A stretch of DNA of 64,000 nt from Cyclobacteriaceae bacterium (GTDB lineage Bacteria; Bacteroidota; Bacteroidia; Cytophagales; Cyclobacteriaceae), in the NCBI GenBank assembly GCA_028285685.1, contig JANQOR010000026.1, positions 93,520 through 157,519 of the forward strand, written 5' to 3'. The notes below the pieces were generated by a model. That model was not told the DNA's origin, made no database searches, and saw only the letters and a list, made by a program, of their open reading frames with translations. Made by a program: the position numbers and the translations under genes. Shown here piece by piece: positions 42,945-50,407 of this stretch (within the stretch, counting starts at the first letter, position 1; each line of letters starts with the position of its first letter).

Positions 42945-43760
42945 TTAACCTTCTAGTTCTTTAATATATTTTCTGAATTCAGCCCAAAGTTCAGTCGTCA
43001 TTGGTCCAATACCGCCATTTCCAATCATGCGATCATCCACCTTCACGATTGGCATTATCTCTTTGAGTGTACTTGAAATGAATACTTCGTCCGCTGAGGT
43101 AACATCAGTCAACTCGATGTCTTCCACTCTGTATTCATAACTCCCATCGATCATTTTGAGAATATGTTTTCGTGTGACGCCGTGTAAAATATTTCTCTTT
43201 GGTGTGAAAACGACACCGTCTCTGATCACAAAAACATTGCTCCTTGACGCTTCGCTAACAATCCCATTTTTGTAGTACAATACGTCGACTGCATTAGCAG
43301 CCACTTTTCGTTGATGCAGGTGAATACTCGTGAAGTAATTAAGGTGTTTGATAAGCGGGTTTTCACGAACGTATTCCTGTGTTATCAAGTTGCTGCTCTG
43401 AATGGATTCAGAGTTCTCATGTGGTGCATTGATGACGTAGAACAATGGCTCCAAACTTTGGTCAGTTTCCATGCCCTTTCCCAACAACATAAGCTTAAAT
43501 GAAGAATTTTCAAAACCATTTTTGGCAATGAGTTTCGAGATGGCATTTCTTACCTCATCCTTAGAGATTTTCCGATTCAACTGAAGTGCGTTCTGAGATT
43601 GATCAAACCGATCCAGGTAATCTTCCAGGAACGTCGGTTTTCCGTTTCTAGCTCTAAAAAAATCAAAAATCCCAAAGCCGCGATGCAACCCGAGGTTATG
43701 AATTGAAATTGAAGCTTCAGCCTCGTCCACTAGTTCTCCATCAAAGTAACAAAACGCCAT
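42945..43760 (-). CDS. Class IV aminotransferase (BCAT/ADC-lyase-like)
   Basis: 271 residues from ATG 43760 (MAFCYFDGELVDE); an ATG seven codons upstream is rejected since it lies across a promoter box. PLP enzyme of fold type IV: LHRGFGIFDFFRARNG at the start, PLP lysine probably in IKHLNYFTS, YYKNGIVSEASRSNVF, and LHGVTRKHIL near the phosphate-binding turn. Members are branched-chain aminotransferases, D-amino acid transaminases or 4-amino-4-deoxychorismate lyases; sequence alone does not decide. It stands alone. Confidence 0.85.
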   Translation of the reverse strand: MAFCYFDGELVDEAEASISIHNLGLHRGFGIFDFFRARNGKPTFLEDYLDRFDQSQNALQLNRKISKDEVRNAISKLIAKNGFENSSFKLMLLGKGMETDQSLEPLFYVINAPHENSESIQSSNLITQEYVRENPLIKHLNYFTSIHLHQRKVAANAVDVLYYKNGIVSEASRSNVFVIRDGVVFTPKRNILHGVTRKHILKMIDGSYEYRVEDIELTDVTSADEVFISSTLKEIMPIVKVDDRMIGNGGIGPMTTELWAEFRKYIKELEG

Positions 43761-43765
43761 ACTTC

Positions 43766-43773
43766 CAAAATTA
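43766..43773 (-). promoter_or_regulatory. -7 box directly before the aminotransferase start
   Basis: On the minus strand TAATTTTG matches TAnnTTTG exactly and ends five bases before the ATG at 43760. Transcription would begin at or next to the start codon, so the mRNA may be leaderless. Confidence 0.4.
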
Positions 43774-43854
43774 CAGTGCAATTGTAGACAGTTTTGAGCT
43801 GTTTTTGTTTCTACTCAAAACCCAACCGGTAATTTAATCACAAAACAAGAGGAG

Positions 43855-44592
43855 TTACGAGACAAGCATGTGTACGAGACAAGCTACAAAGGCCCCAGCT
43901 AACGGTGCCAAAACTGGCACCCAGGCATAACCCCAGTCACTACTACCCTTGCCTTTCATAGGTAAAATGGCATGCATGACCCTAGGAGCTAGGTCTCTGG
44001 CCGGATTAATGGCATATCCTGTTGTTCCACCTAAACCCATGCCGATAATCATCACAAGAAATGCGACGGGAAGTGCCCCGATGGAACCCAACCCAATGAC
44101 CAGACTCTCTGTTTCTGCATTTTCCACCTCAGGTCCAGAAATGTACAACAGTACAAATACCAGGAAGAAGGTCCCGGTCATTTCATTGAAGAAATTAAGA
44201 GGTAAGTTTCTTATTTGTGGCCCTGTGGCGAAAACACCTAGCTTAACGTTTCTGCTCTCTTCAGCATCAAAATGATCCTTGAAGTTGAGCCAAGCAACAA
44301 AGGCTCCCAGACCGGCTCCCAACATTTGAGCTAGAACAAATGGCAGAACGCTCGACCATTGGAAGAGTCCGGCAATAGCCAATCCAAAAGTCACGGCAGG
44401 ATTGACGTGAGCTCCACTGTATGGTCCAGCAACAGTCACAGCGCAAAAGACAGCTAAGCCCCACCCTATACTAATCATGAGCCAGCTAGAGTGTTTGGCT
44501 TTTGTCCCTTTTAACATAAGGTTCGCATTCACTGCGAGACCCAGTGTTATCAAGATAAACGTTCCAACAAATTCTGCTATTAAAGGACTCAT
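43855..44592 (-). CDS. MIP-family channel, aquaglyceroporin-like
   Basis: 245 residues from ATG 44592 (MSPLIAEFVGTFILI). Six helices and two half-helices with both NPA motifs: SGAHVNPAVTFG and GYAINPARDLAPR. The Asp after the second NPAR is the mark of glycerol-conducting members (GlpF type), so small polyols rather than only water may pass. There is no glpK next to it. A start 14 codons further upstream is possible but adds residues before the first helix without support. Confidence 0.9.
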   Translation of the reverse strand: MSPLIAEFVGTFILITLGLAVNANLMLKGTKAKHSSWLMISIGWGLAVFCAVTVAGPYSGAHVNPAVTFGLAIAGLFQWSSVLPFVLAQMLGAGLGAFVAWLNFKDHFDAEESRNVKLGVFATGPQIRNLPLNFFNEMTGTFFLVFVLLYISGPEVENAETESLVIGLGSIGALPVAFLVMIIGMGLGGTTGYAINPARDLAPRVMHAILPMKGKGSSDWGYAWVPVLAPLAGAFVACLVHMLVS

Positions 44593-44679
44593 CTTTAAAA
44601 AAGCAAGTATGCAAACTTCATCGTAAAATTGCAATGAATGCTCTTAATTCTTAACATAGAAGATGACTAACTTCGAATC

Positions 44680-45399
44680 ATGCCCAATTCCTTCTTCCAG
44701 TTCAAGCAATTTAGGGTCAACCAGGAAAGGTCTGGGATGAAAGTAACCACAGATGCCTGCCTTTTCGGGGCGTGGTTGGCTGGTAAGATCATGGATGAAG
44801 AAAACGAGCCGCAGCATGTGTTAGACATTGGGACCGGGACCGGCTTACTTGCTCTTATGATCGCACAGGCCACGACTAATTCTCAGATAGAAGGTGTTGA
44901 TTTCAATCAGGACGCTCACCTTGAGTCAGAAGAAAATTTTAGTGCATCTCCCTGGAAAAAAAGACTTGTTTCTATCCACTCATCAATTCAAGAATTTTCG
45001 ACAAAAAAGAGCTATGATCTAATCGTGTGTAACCCACCATTTTTTGGTAAAAACTTGAAGGGGAAACATAGCAAAAAGAATCAGGCGATCCATGCAGATC
45101 ACTTGACAATGGAAGAACTAAGTGAAAGTGTGAATAGACTGCTGTCTGACAAGGGTACCGCATGGATACTATATCCCGAATGGGAGATGAAGGCATTTTC
45201 TAAATGGATGGAAAAAAGTGAGCTGCACCTCAACGAACAAATACTAGTTAGAAATAAGGCTGAAGCTCCTGTCTTTCGAATGATGGCGGGGTTTTCAAGA
45301 GAAAACATACCACCGAGTAACGATGAGCTATTAATACGTCAAGAGGATGGGAAATATTCGGATGATTTCTCGAGCTTGCTTGAGGAATATTACCTCTGA
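44680..45399 (+). CDS. trmN: tRNA1(Val) (adenine(37)-N6)-methyltransferase
   Basis: 239 residues, the YfiC/TrmN6 type SAM-dependent methyltransferase that modifies A37 of a valine tRNA. Seen: FRVNQERSGMKVTTDACLFG at the N-terminus, SAM motif VLDIGTGTGLLALM near 47-60, catalytic NPPF at 118-121 and the KNQAIHADHLTMEEL region. The N-terminus begins close to the divergent aquaporin start. Confidence 0.9.
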   Translation: MPNSFFQFKQFRVNQERSGMKVTTDACLFGAWLAGKIMDEENEPQHVLDIGTGTGLLALMIAQATTNSQIEGVDFNQDAHLESEENFSASPWKKRLVSIHSSIQEFSTKKSYDLIVCNPPFFGKNLKGKHSKKNQAIHADHLTMEELSESVNRLLSDKGTAWILYPEWEMKAFSKWMEKSELHLNEQILVRNKAEAPVFRMMAGFSRENIPPSNDELLIRQEDGKYSDDFSSLLEEYYL

Positions 45400-45542
45400 T
45401 CAGCTACAGGGAAAGAACTGTGTACTAGAGGCAATGTCTTCAACAGCCTTTGCATACCCAGTAGGTTGCCAGGTTGCCAAAATTCTAGCATCCTTCCGAT
45501 TTCATGTCAATAACCTAACTTTCAGTCCCTAACCAAAAAGCC

Positions 45543-47213
45543 ATGAAACTTTCCATCCAACTTGCAACCATTTCACTTCTTATAGCCCTAGGCTGCCAGC
45601 CCACTCAGGAAACTTCTCCCATTACGAGCTCGAATGACTACAGAGATCTTGTTTCTCTTTTCCAGGAGTGGCGTCAATTTGAGACTCCTCCTAGCGCTGA
45701 TGGAGCCCCAGACTACACTTCAGCAACATTCAACAGCCGCTGGTCTGAATTTCAAACGCTTCAATCCAAACTCCTTGCAATTGACACTTCGGGATGGACA
45801 ATTGATCAGAAGGTCGACTGGATGATCACATGGGCGGAAATGAACGGGTATGACTTTAATCATAACATACTTAAACCGTGGGTGCGCGATCCTGCTTTTT
45901 ACAAATCCGTGTGGACATATAGAAGTGATGTGCCAGCCCACGAGGGGCCTACTCACCATAAAACCACCGAACTATGGACCTACAAGATGCCACTAAGCCT
46001 TGCCGAACGAGACAGGTTGCTAGGAGACCTTAGGGTGATCCGTCCTTTAAACGAGCAAGCGAAGATCAACCTTACTGGCAATGCTAAAGACCTTTGGATT
46101 ACCGGCATTCGCACGATTCGTAACCAGGCGGAAACACTGAAACTTCTTCTCGAAGAACCAACCTTCCAAAGCGATAATGAGTTGATAGCTACCATTCAAT
46201 CAGCCATAGATTCAACAGAAGATCTCGTGAGCTGGTTGGAAGAGCAAGCAAAATCAAAGACCGGTCCCTCAGGAATTGGAAAGGAAAATTACTCGTGGTA
46301 TTTGCAAAATGTCCACCTCGTGCCACTCACCTGGGAGGATGAGGTTATGTTATTGAAACGAGAGCTTGCGAGAGCCTGGTCGGCACTGAAACTTGAAGAG
46401 CATCGCAATAGAGCACTACCGGCGATAAGTCCAGTAGAATCTCCTGAAGCCTATGATGCTCTTGCGGATAAAGCCGCAAACAGTCTAATTGCTTTTCTTG
46501 ACGAACAAGAAATTGTGACCGTCACAGACTATTTCGAACCTGCGTTACGCGAGCACCTGGGACAGTTTGTTCCCGAGGAAACGCGCAATTTTTTCTGGAT
46601 CACTGCACACCACGACCCACGGCCACTTTTTTCACACTTTTATCATTGGTTTGAGCTGGCCAGAATGGACCTCGAGCCGCATACCAGTGAAATACGTAGA
46701 GCGCCGCTGCTTTATAACATTTTCGACTCGCGCAATGAGGGAACTGCTACTGCTGTTGAGGAGATGTTTATGGACGCCGGATTATATGATGATAATCCCA
46801 GGGTTCGGGAGATCGTCTACATTATGATCGCCCAACGTGCGGCAAGGGGACTTGGATCACTTTACGCTCATGCAAACGAAATGACAATGGAACAGGCAGG
46901 TGGTGTTCATTCAGAGTACACACCGCGTGGGTGGATGAAGACGGAGAAGGACCTGCTTATTTTCGAACAGCACCTGTACCTACGACAACCTGGTTACGGC
47001 ACAAGCTACATCACTGGCAAATATCTGCTAGAAAATACCATGGCGGAGTTTGCCAAAATGAAAGAACTGCAGGAGGAACCTTTTTTAATGAAAGAATTTT
47101 TTGATCAGCTCAATGCAATTGGCAACATCCCCATAACGCTGAGTCGATGGCAAATGACAGGGAATGACACGCCACTTCGAAGAATTGCTGAAGCTCCTGA
47201 TCTAAGAAATTGA
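45543..47213 (+). CDS. DUF885-like lipoprotein (peptidase-like, catalytic motif altered)
   Basis: 556 residues with lipobox LIALGC (Cys18). DUF885 features: [20 protein letters not shown] in the middle and [20 protein letters not shown] followed by [14 protein letters not shown], matching the usual EGWALYAE...RA.R..D stretch. At the place of the expected HE..PGH zinc motif stands [10 protein letters not shown], so the glutamate and the PGH are not kept and peptidase activity is doubtful. Envelope-anchored. Followed 53 bp later by an ECF sigma gene. Confidence 0.65.
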   Translation: MKLSIQLATISLLIALGCQPTQETSPITSSNDYRDLVSLFQEWRQFETPPSADGAPDYTSATFNSRWSEFQTLQSKLLAIDTSGWTIDQKVDWMITWAEMNGYDFNHNILKPWVRDPAFYKSVWTYRSDVPAHEGPTHHKTTELWTYKMPLSLAERDRLLGDLRVIRPLNEQAKINLTGNAKDLWITGIRTIRNQAETLKLLLEEPTFQSDNELIATIQSAIDSTEDLVSWLEEQAKSKTGPSGIGKENYSWYLQNVHLVPLTWEDEVMLLKRELARAWSALKLEEHRNRALPAISPVESPEAYDALADKAANSLIAFLDEQEIVTVTDYFEPALREHLGQFVPEETRNFFWITAHHDPRPLFSHFYHWFELARMDLEPHTSEIRRAPLLYNIFDSRNEGTATAVEEMFMDAGLYDDNPRVREIVYIMIAQRAARGLGSLYAHANEMTMEQAGGVHSEYTPRGWMKTEKDLLIFEQHLYLRQPGYGTSYITGKYLLENTMAEFAKMKELQEEPFLMKEFFDQLNAIGNIPITLSRWQMTGNDTPLRRIAEAPDLRN

Positions 47214-47266
47214 TCACCAGGGTGTAATAATTTCTCACCCCTGCCACTAAACAAAATAAAAGCCCA

Positions 47267-47755
47267 GTGAGCAGCGATTTTTACACATCTTCCATTCTCC
47301 CTTATGCAGGGATTATCATCAAGATATGTAGGGCGTACACGGATTCCCAGGAAGATTTCGAGGACTACTACCAGGAAGTCTGCCTTCAGATCTGGAGATG
47401 TCATAAAAATTTCCGCGGACAGTCCGAATGGTCGACATGGATCTACCGCTTGTCGCTCAACGTATGTCTGACTTTGCTAAAGAAGAAAAAAAGAGCTGAT
47501 AAGTCCAAGTCTTCGAAAAGTCAATTTGACCTTTACGAGGAAAACACGGCCTTTGCTGACGAATCGCTCAACCAACTTTACTTGGCAATAAGACAGCTGT
47601 CCGAATTAGACAGAGGAGTGATCTTATTGTATTTAGACGAAAAATCCTACCAGGAAATCGCTGACATCACCGGTACCAATGCCAATAACATTGGTGTACG
47701 AATAATGAGAATTAAGGAACGATTAAAAAAACTATTAGATGAAAAAATCAATTGA
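47267..47755 (+). CDS. ECF-type RNA polymerase sigma factor
   Basis: 162 residues, GTG start. Region 2: YTDSQEDFEDYYQEVCLQIW and GQSEWSTWIYRLSLNVC; region 4: LSELDRGVILLYLDEKSYQE and TGTNANNIGVRIMRIKERL. It recognises alternative promoters in response to an envelope signal. The next gene overlaps its end by 17 bp and encodes a membrane protein that is a natural candidate for its anti-sigma partner (inference). Confidence 0.92.
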   Translation: MSSDFYTSSILPYAGIIIKICRAYTDSQEDFEDYYQEVCLQIWRCHKNFRGQSEWSTWIYRLSLNVCLTLLKKKKRADKSKSSKSQFDLYEENTAFADESLNQLYLAIRQLSELDRGVILLYLDEKSYQEIADITGTNANNIGVRIMRIKERLKKLLDEKIN

Positions 47756-48380
47756 AACAATCTGGAAAGAAGGCTTTCTAGAGAATGACGCTCTGGTGGC
47801 ACCTAAAGTGAATAATCTATACAACCAAAAGTCTCGGCATCTTGTGGAACAATTCATTCGATTAGGGAAACGAAATCTATATGCAATCATGGGCGGAGCC
47901 TTTTTCTTTCTCGTCGTTTCATTCTTCGTAGAAGTACCATTCTTTGGAACGTTTTTGTTCCTGTTATTAGGCTCTCTTGTAATTATTGGTAAAAAACAAA
48001 CTAAAGCACTAGGACGCATCGACAAAAGCATGGACAGCTACCATTATTTAAAGGCCTTTGATCAATGGTTAAAAGCTTCGTCTGCGGAATATACAAGAAT
48101 CTACAAGTTTATCTACCCCGCCATCTTCGCGACCTTCACCGTGGGTTTACTTTTATCCAATCTCAACCGTACCTCCTTGTGGGACAAAATAATTCAGGAT
48201 CCGGATACCTACCTCGTGAACGGGTTGCCTGTTGTTTGGATTGGAGTGGCACTTCTCCTTTTGGTTGTCGTTTCAATTTTTAGCGGAAAGATCTATCAAC
48301 TAGATGTGCAGACTATTTACGGTGGCATCACGAAGAAAATCGAGGAGATTCTCTCAGATATGGAAGAGCTAAGGGAATGA
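47739..48380 (+). CDS. Membrane protein, candidate anti-sigma partner
   Basis: 213 residues, overlapping the sigma gene by 17 bp. A cytoplasmic N-terminus of about 45 residues (MKKSIETIWKEGFLENDALV), two paired TM helices about 46-82, a charged loop (about 84-120) and a second helix pair about 123-140 and 160-180, with a charged C-terminal tail. It has no recognisable zinc anti-sigma motif. Position and topology suggest it binds or senses for the sigma factor; no family name is known to me. Confidence 0.7.
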   Translation: MKKSIETIWKEGFLENDALVAPKVNNLYNQKSRHLVEQFIRLGKRNLYAIMGGAFFFLVVSFFVEVPFFGTFLFLLLGSLVIIGKKQTKALGRIDKSMDSYHYLKAFDQWLKASSAEYTRIYKFIYPAIFATFTVGLLLSNLNRTSLWDKIIQDPDTYLVNGLPVVWIGVALLLLVVVSIFSGKIYQLDVQTIYGGITKKIEEILSDMEELRE

Positions 48381-48439
48381 AGCTATCGAAGCAATCTTTG
48401 ACAGCCTCAATTAGTTTTTCAATTACATGTGAGATATCA

Positions 48440-48478
48440 TGAACTTGACAATAGGTATGTACGAAATTGTCAAGTTCA
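48440..48478. repeat. Perfect 13-bp inverted repeat between convergent genes
   Basis: TGAACTTGACAAT (48440-48452) and ATTGTCAAGTTCA (48466-48478) are exact reverse complements with a 13-nt loop. No T run follows on either strand, so it is not a typical intrinsic terminator, although it sits where transcripts from both sides meet. Confidence 0.7.
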
Positions 48479-48498
48479 GTCCTTACTTGCCAAGCATC

Positions 48499-49596
48499 CT
48501 ACCATCCAGTAGTCTCCAACATCTTATGAAAGATCTCGGTATTCTCATAAATTCCATTGAATCTACTAGCTCCGGGTCCAAAGGCAAACACGGGAATTAG
48601 GGTAGTAGTATGTCCACCTGTGGAAAAAGTACCAGTCACTTTATTGTAGTCGCTCCAACCCTCTTCCATGGGTGTGGATGAAAGCGCAAAACCACCTGTC
48701 TCGTGATCAGCGGTGACGATGACAAGTGTGTTTCCATCCCGTTCAGCAAAGTCAAGCACTAGTCCAATCACTTTGTCGAAATCTAAAAGTTCAGTAGTCA
48801 AATATTCCGCGTCGTTCGCATGACCGCCCCAGTCGATTTGAGAGCCCTCTACCATCAAGAAAAACCCTTCCTCATCACGAGATAAGTGATCTAGCCCGAG
48901 TTTAGTGGCATCAGACAGGAAATCCCCCCTTCCGTCAAGCATTCTTGGCATACTACCGGCAGTGTCCAGATACATATATTGGCAGCCTTCACAAATTTCA
49001 TCAAACGTAGCTAAGCTTGTGGTATCAAGAATTACGTCCCTCAGACTCAAGCTATCATAGTAGTTGGCACCATCATCCCTATTGGTAAAGAAGGGCAATC
49101 CGGCACCCGCAGCATAGTCCACATCAGAAACTGACAATTGTCTGGCAATTTCTTCATGCATGCCCCTCGAACGGACATGCGAATAAAAGCACGCTGGTGT
49201 TGCGTGCGTAATCGATGATGTTGCAACCACCCCAGTGGAGCGTCCAATCTTTTCCGCAATTTCCAAAATGGTTGGGATGGATACGGTATCGCTGTTGACA
49301 CCGACAGCTCCATTGTAGCTCTTTTTCCCACTGGCAAAAGCAGTGGCTCCAGCGGCTGAGTCCGTAATTTTATGGCTTGATGCCGAAGTGTTGATTAAGC
49401 CTATGTGTTTGAAGCGGCTGAAGTTTGGAGTAGCGTCACTATAATAGAAACTTGATGAGACCTGCGTCAAACCCATCCCATCTCCAATGAGAAGAATAAC
49501 GTTTTTAGGAGTTCCCTCTCCCTCCGGATTAGAGCATGAGATCGCGATAAATAGAAGAGCACAGCATAAGAAGCATGCTTTGAAATACTTGATCAT
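48499..49596 (-). CDS. Alkaline phosphatase, lipoprotein
   Basis: 365 residues, lipobox AISC with Cys21. Alkaline phosphatase superfamily: LLIGDGMGLTQVSS (metal Asp), HKITDSAAGATAFASGKK with nucleophile Ser in TDSAAG, EGSQIDWGGHANDAEY, and VTADHETGGF with the zinc ligands. It removes phosphate from phosphomonoesters outside the inner membrane. The -7 box at 49664-49671 lies about 70 bp before the start. Confidence 0.93.
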   Translation of the reverse strand: MIKYFKACFLCCALLFIAISCSNPEGEGTPKNVILLIGDGMGLTQVSSSFYYSDATPNFSRFKHIGLINTSASSHKITDSAAGATAFASGKKSYNGAVGVNSDTVSIPTILEIAEKIGRSTGVVATSSITHATPACFYSHVRSRGMHEEIARQLSVSDVDYAAGAGLPFFTNRDDGANYYDSLSLRDVILDTTSLATFDEICEGCQYMYLDTAGSMPRMLDGRGDFLSDATKLGLDHLSRDEEGFFLMVEGSQIDWGGHANDAEYLTTELLDFDKVIGLVLDFAERDGNTLVIVTADHETGGFALSSTPMEEGWSDYNKVTGTFSTGGHTTTLIPVFAFGPGASRFNGIYENTEIFHKMLETTGW

Positions 49597-49663
49597 AATT
49601 GTTGTTTAAGAAAGTAGGTTGTATGAGTATAAAAAGCGTTTTAGTGAGTTGTATGGTTGTAAA

Positions 49664-49671
49664 CAAACTTA
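49664..49671 (-). promoter_or_regulatory. -7 box for the alkaline phosphatase gene
   Basis: On the minus strand TAAGTTTG fits TAnnTTTG. The start point would be near 49657, a 60-nt leader before the ATG at 49596. No clear -33 box. Confidence 0.45.
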
Positions 49672-49758
49672 ATAAAAATGCAATCAAGAAGTATCTGGTA
49701 TGACCAAAACTTGATCTCATCTAAAATTGTCCAGAAACAAAAAAGCCCAGAAGGATAT

Positions 49759-49766
49759 CCTAAATT
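49759..49766 (+). promoter_or_regulatory. -7 box upstream of the 49.8-50.4 kb small genes
   Basis: TAAATTTG, followed by CG, an exact TAnnTTTG match and a typical Bacteroidota context. It points to plus-strand transcription through the weak frame at 49839 and the 55-codon gene at 50240. Confidence 0.45.
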
Positions 49767-49838
49767 TGCGCTGGAAACGCCTTCGACATAAGATACTTTC
49801 AAAATATATCGCCAAGATATCTCCTGATCGCAGGTCTT

Positions 49839-50159
49839 GTGATCAGCTTCTTCTCCTATTCAGGGTTTGTCGAAGAAATTCCTGTTCAATTGACCGTGAG
49901 CAAGATCGAGTTGGTCCTGTTTGAGAGTCGAACTGAATACCATGAACCCGTTTCGTTTTCACCGCTTTCTACGACCCAAGTCGCGGTAGACCAATGTCGA
50001 GTTGTACCTGTATTTTCACACGATCACTTATTGACTCTAATCGAGAATATTCGATTCCGCCAAGGCAGCATTGTGACACTTCCGCATTTTAACCTTTCTC
50101 CCAGAAAGACCATTCCTGCTGATTCAAAAGAACCAGACTCTGCTTCATTGATTGGATAA
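49839..50159 (+). CDS. Possible small membrane-anchored or secreted protein (weak)
   Basis: About 106 residues from a GTG. The frame is open 23 codons further up to a stop at 49758-49761; those codons contribute RYLLIAGLVISFFSYSG, which reads like a membrane anchor, but contain no ATG, GTG or TTG start that would include it all. The rest (EIPVQLTVSKIELVLFES and a proline/serine-rich end) shows no family. A promoter-like box lies directly in front. It may be a real gene with an unusual start, a remnant, or chance. Confidence 0.3.
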   Translation: MISFFSYSGFVEEIPVQLTVSKIELVLFESRTEYHEPVSFSPLSTTQVAVDQCRVVPVFSHDHLLTLIENIRFRQGSIVTLPHFNLSPRKTIPADSKEPDSASLIG

Positions 50160-50239
50160 GCATCCAATGCACTGCTAAACACAATTTCTAAATCAAAGAG
50201 CTGTTGATCCACACTTCGGCTCACTAATCAATTTTTAAA

Positions 50240-50407
50240 ATGAAGCATATCAAAAGGGCATTTAAGCTCTTAAGTTATCTGATTGTCGTCACACTTATTT
50301 CGATAGGTCTTGGCTTCAGTGGAGTGATTTTCCCGATCTTCAAAAGAGACGATGACAATGAGGACAAAATCGAAATGGTCGAAAAGAGGAAGGGTGATAA
50401 GGACTAA
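50240..50407 (+). CDS. 55-residue single-pass membrane protein
   Basis: ATG to TAA, 55 residues: basic start MKHIKRAFKLLSY, one hydrophobic helix (about residues 13-35, LIVVTLISIGLGFSGVIF), then a highly charged tail beginning FKRDDDNEDK and ending KRKGDKD. The positive-inside N-terminus, clean helix and charged tail are what a small bitopic membrane protein looks like. Its stop overlaps that of the convergent TPR histidine kinase gene by 4 bp, the same tight packing seen at other real gene ends here. Function unknown; a regulator of a membrane enzyme is possible. Confidence 0.55.
   Translation: MKHIKRAFKLLSYLIVVTLISIGLGFSGVIFPIFKRDDDNEDKIEMVEKRKGDKD

Larger units (their letters stand above)
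49597..50239. other. Sparse stretch between alkaline phosphatase and the small membrane gene
   Basis: 643 bp with two -7-like boxes: minus strand TAAGTTTG (49664-49671) and plus strand TAAATTTG (49759-49766). A plus-strand frame at 49839-50159 is listed as a weak gene. No RNA gene or repeat is visible to me in the rest. Confidence 0.4.

Noticed and set aside
49727-49924. 65-residue plus-strand frame from TTG
   Set aside because: Begins before the TAAATTTG box, has a basic unstructured composition and no support.
50024-50224. 66-residue minus-strand frame
   Set aside because: No family, no start context, and it lies opposite a frame with a promoter-like box; treated as chance.
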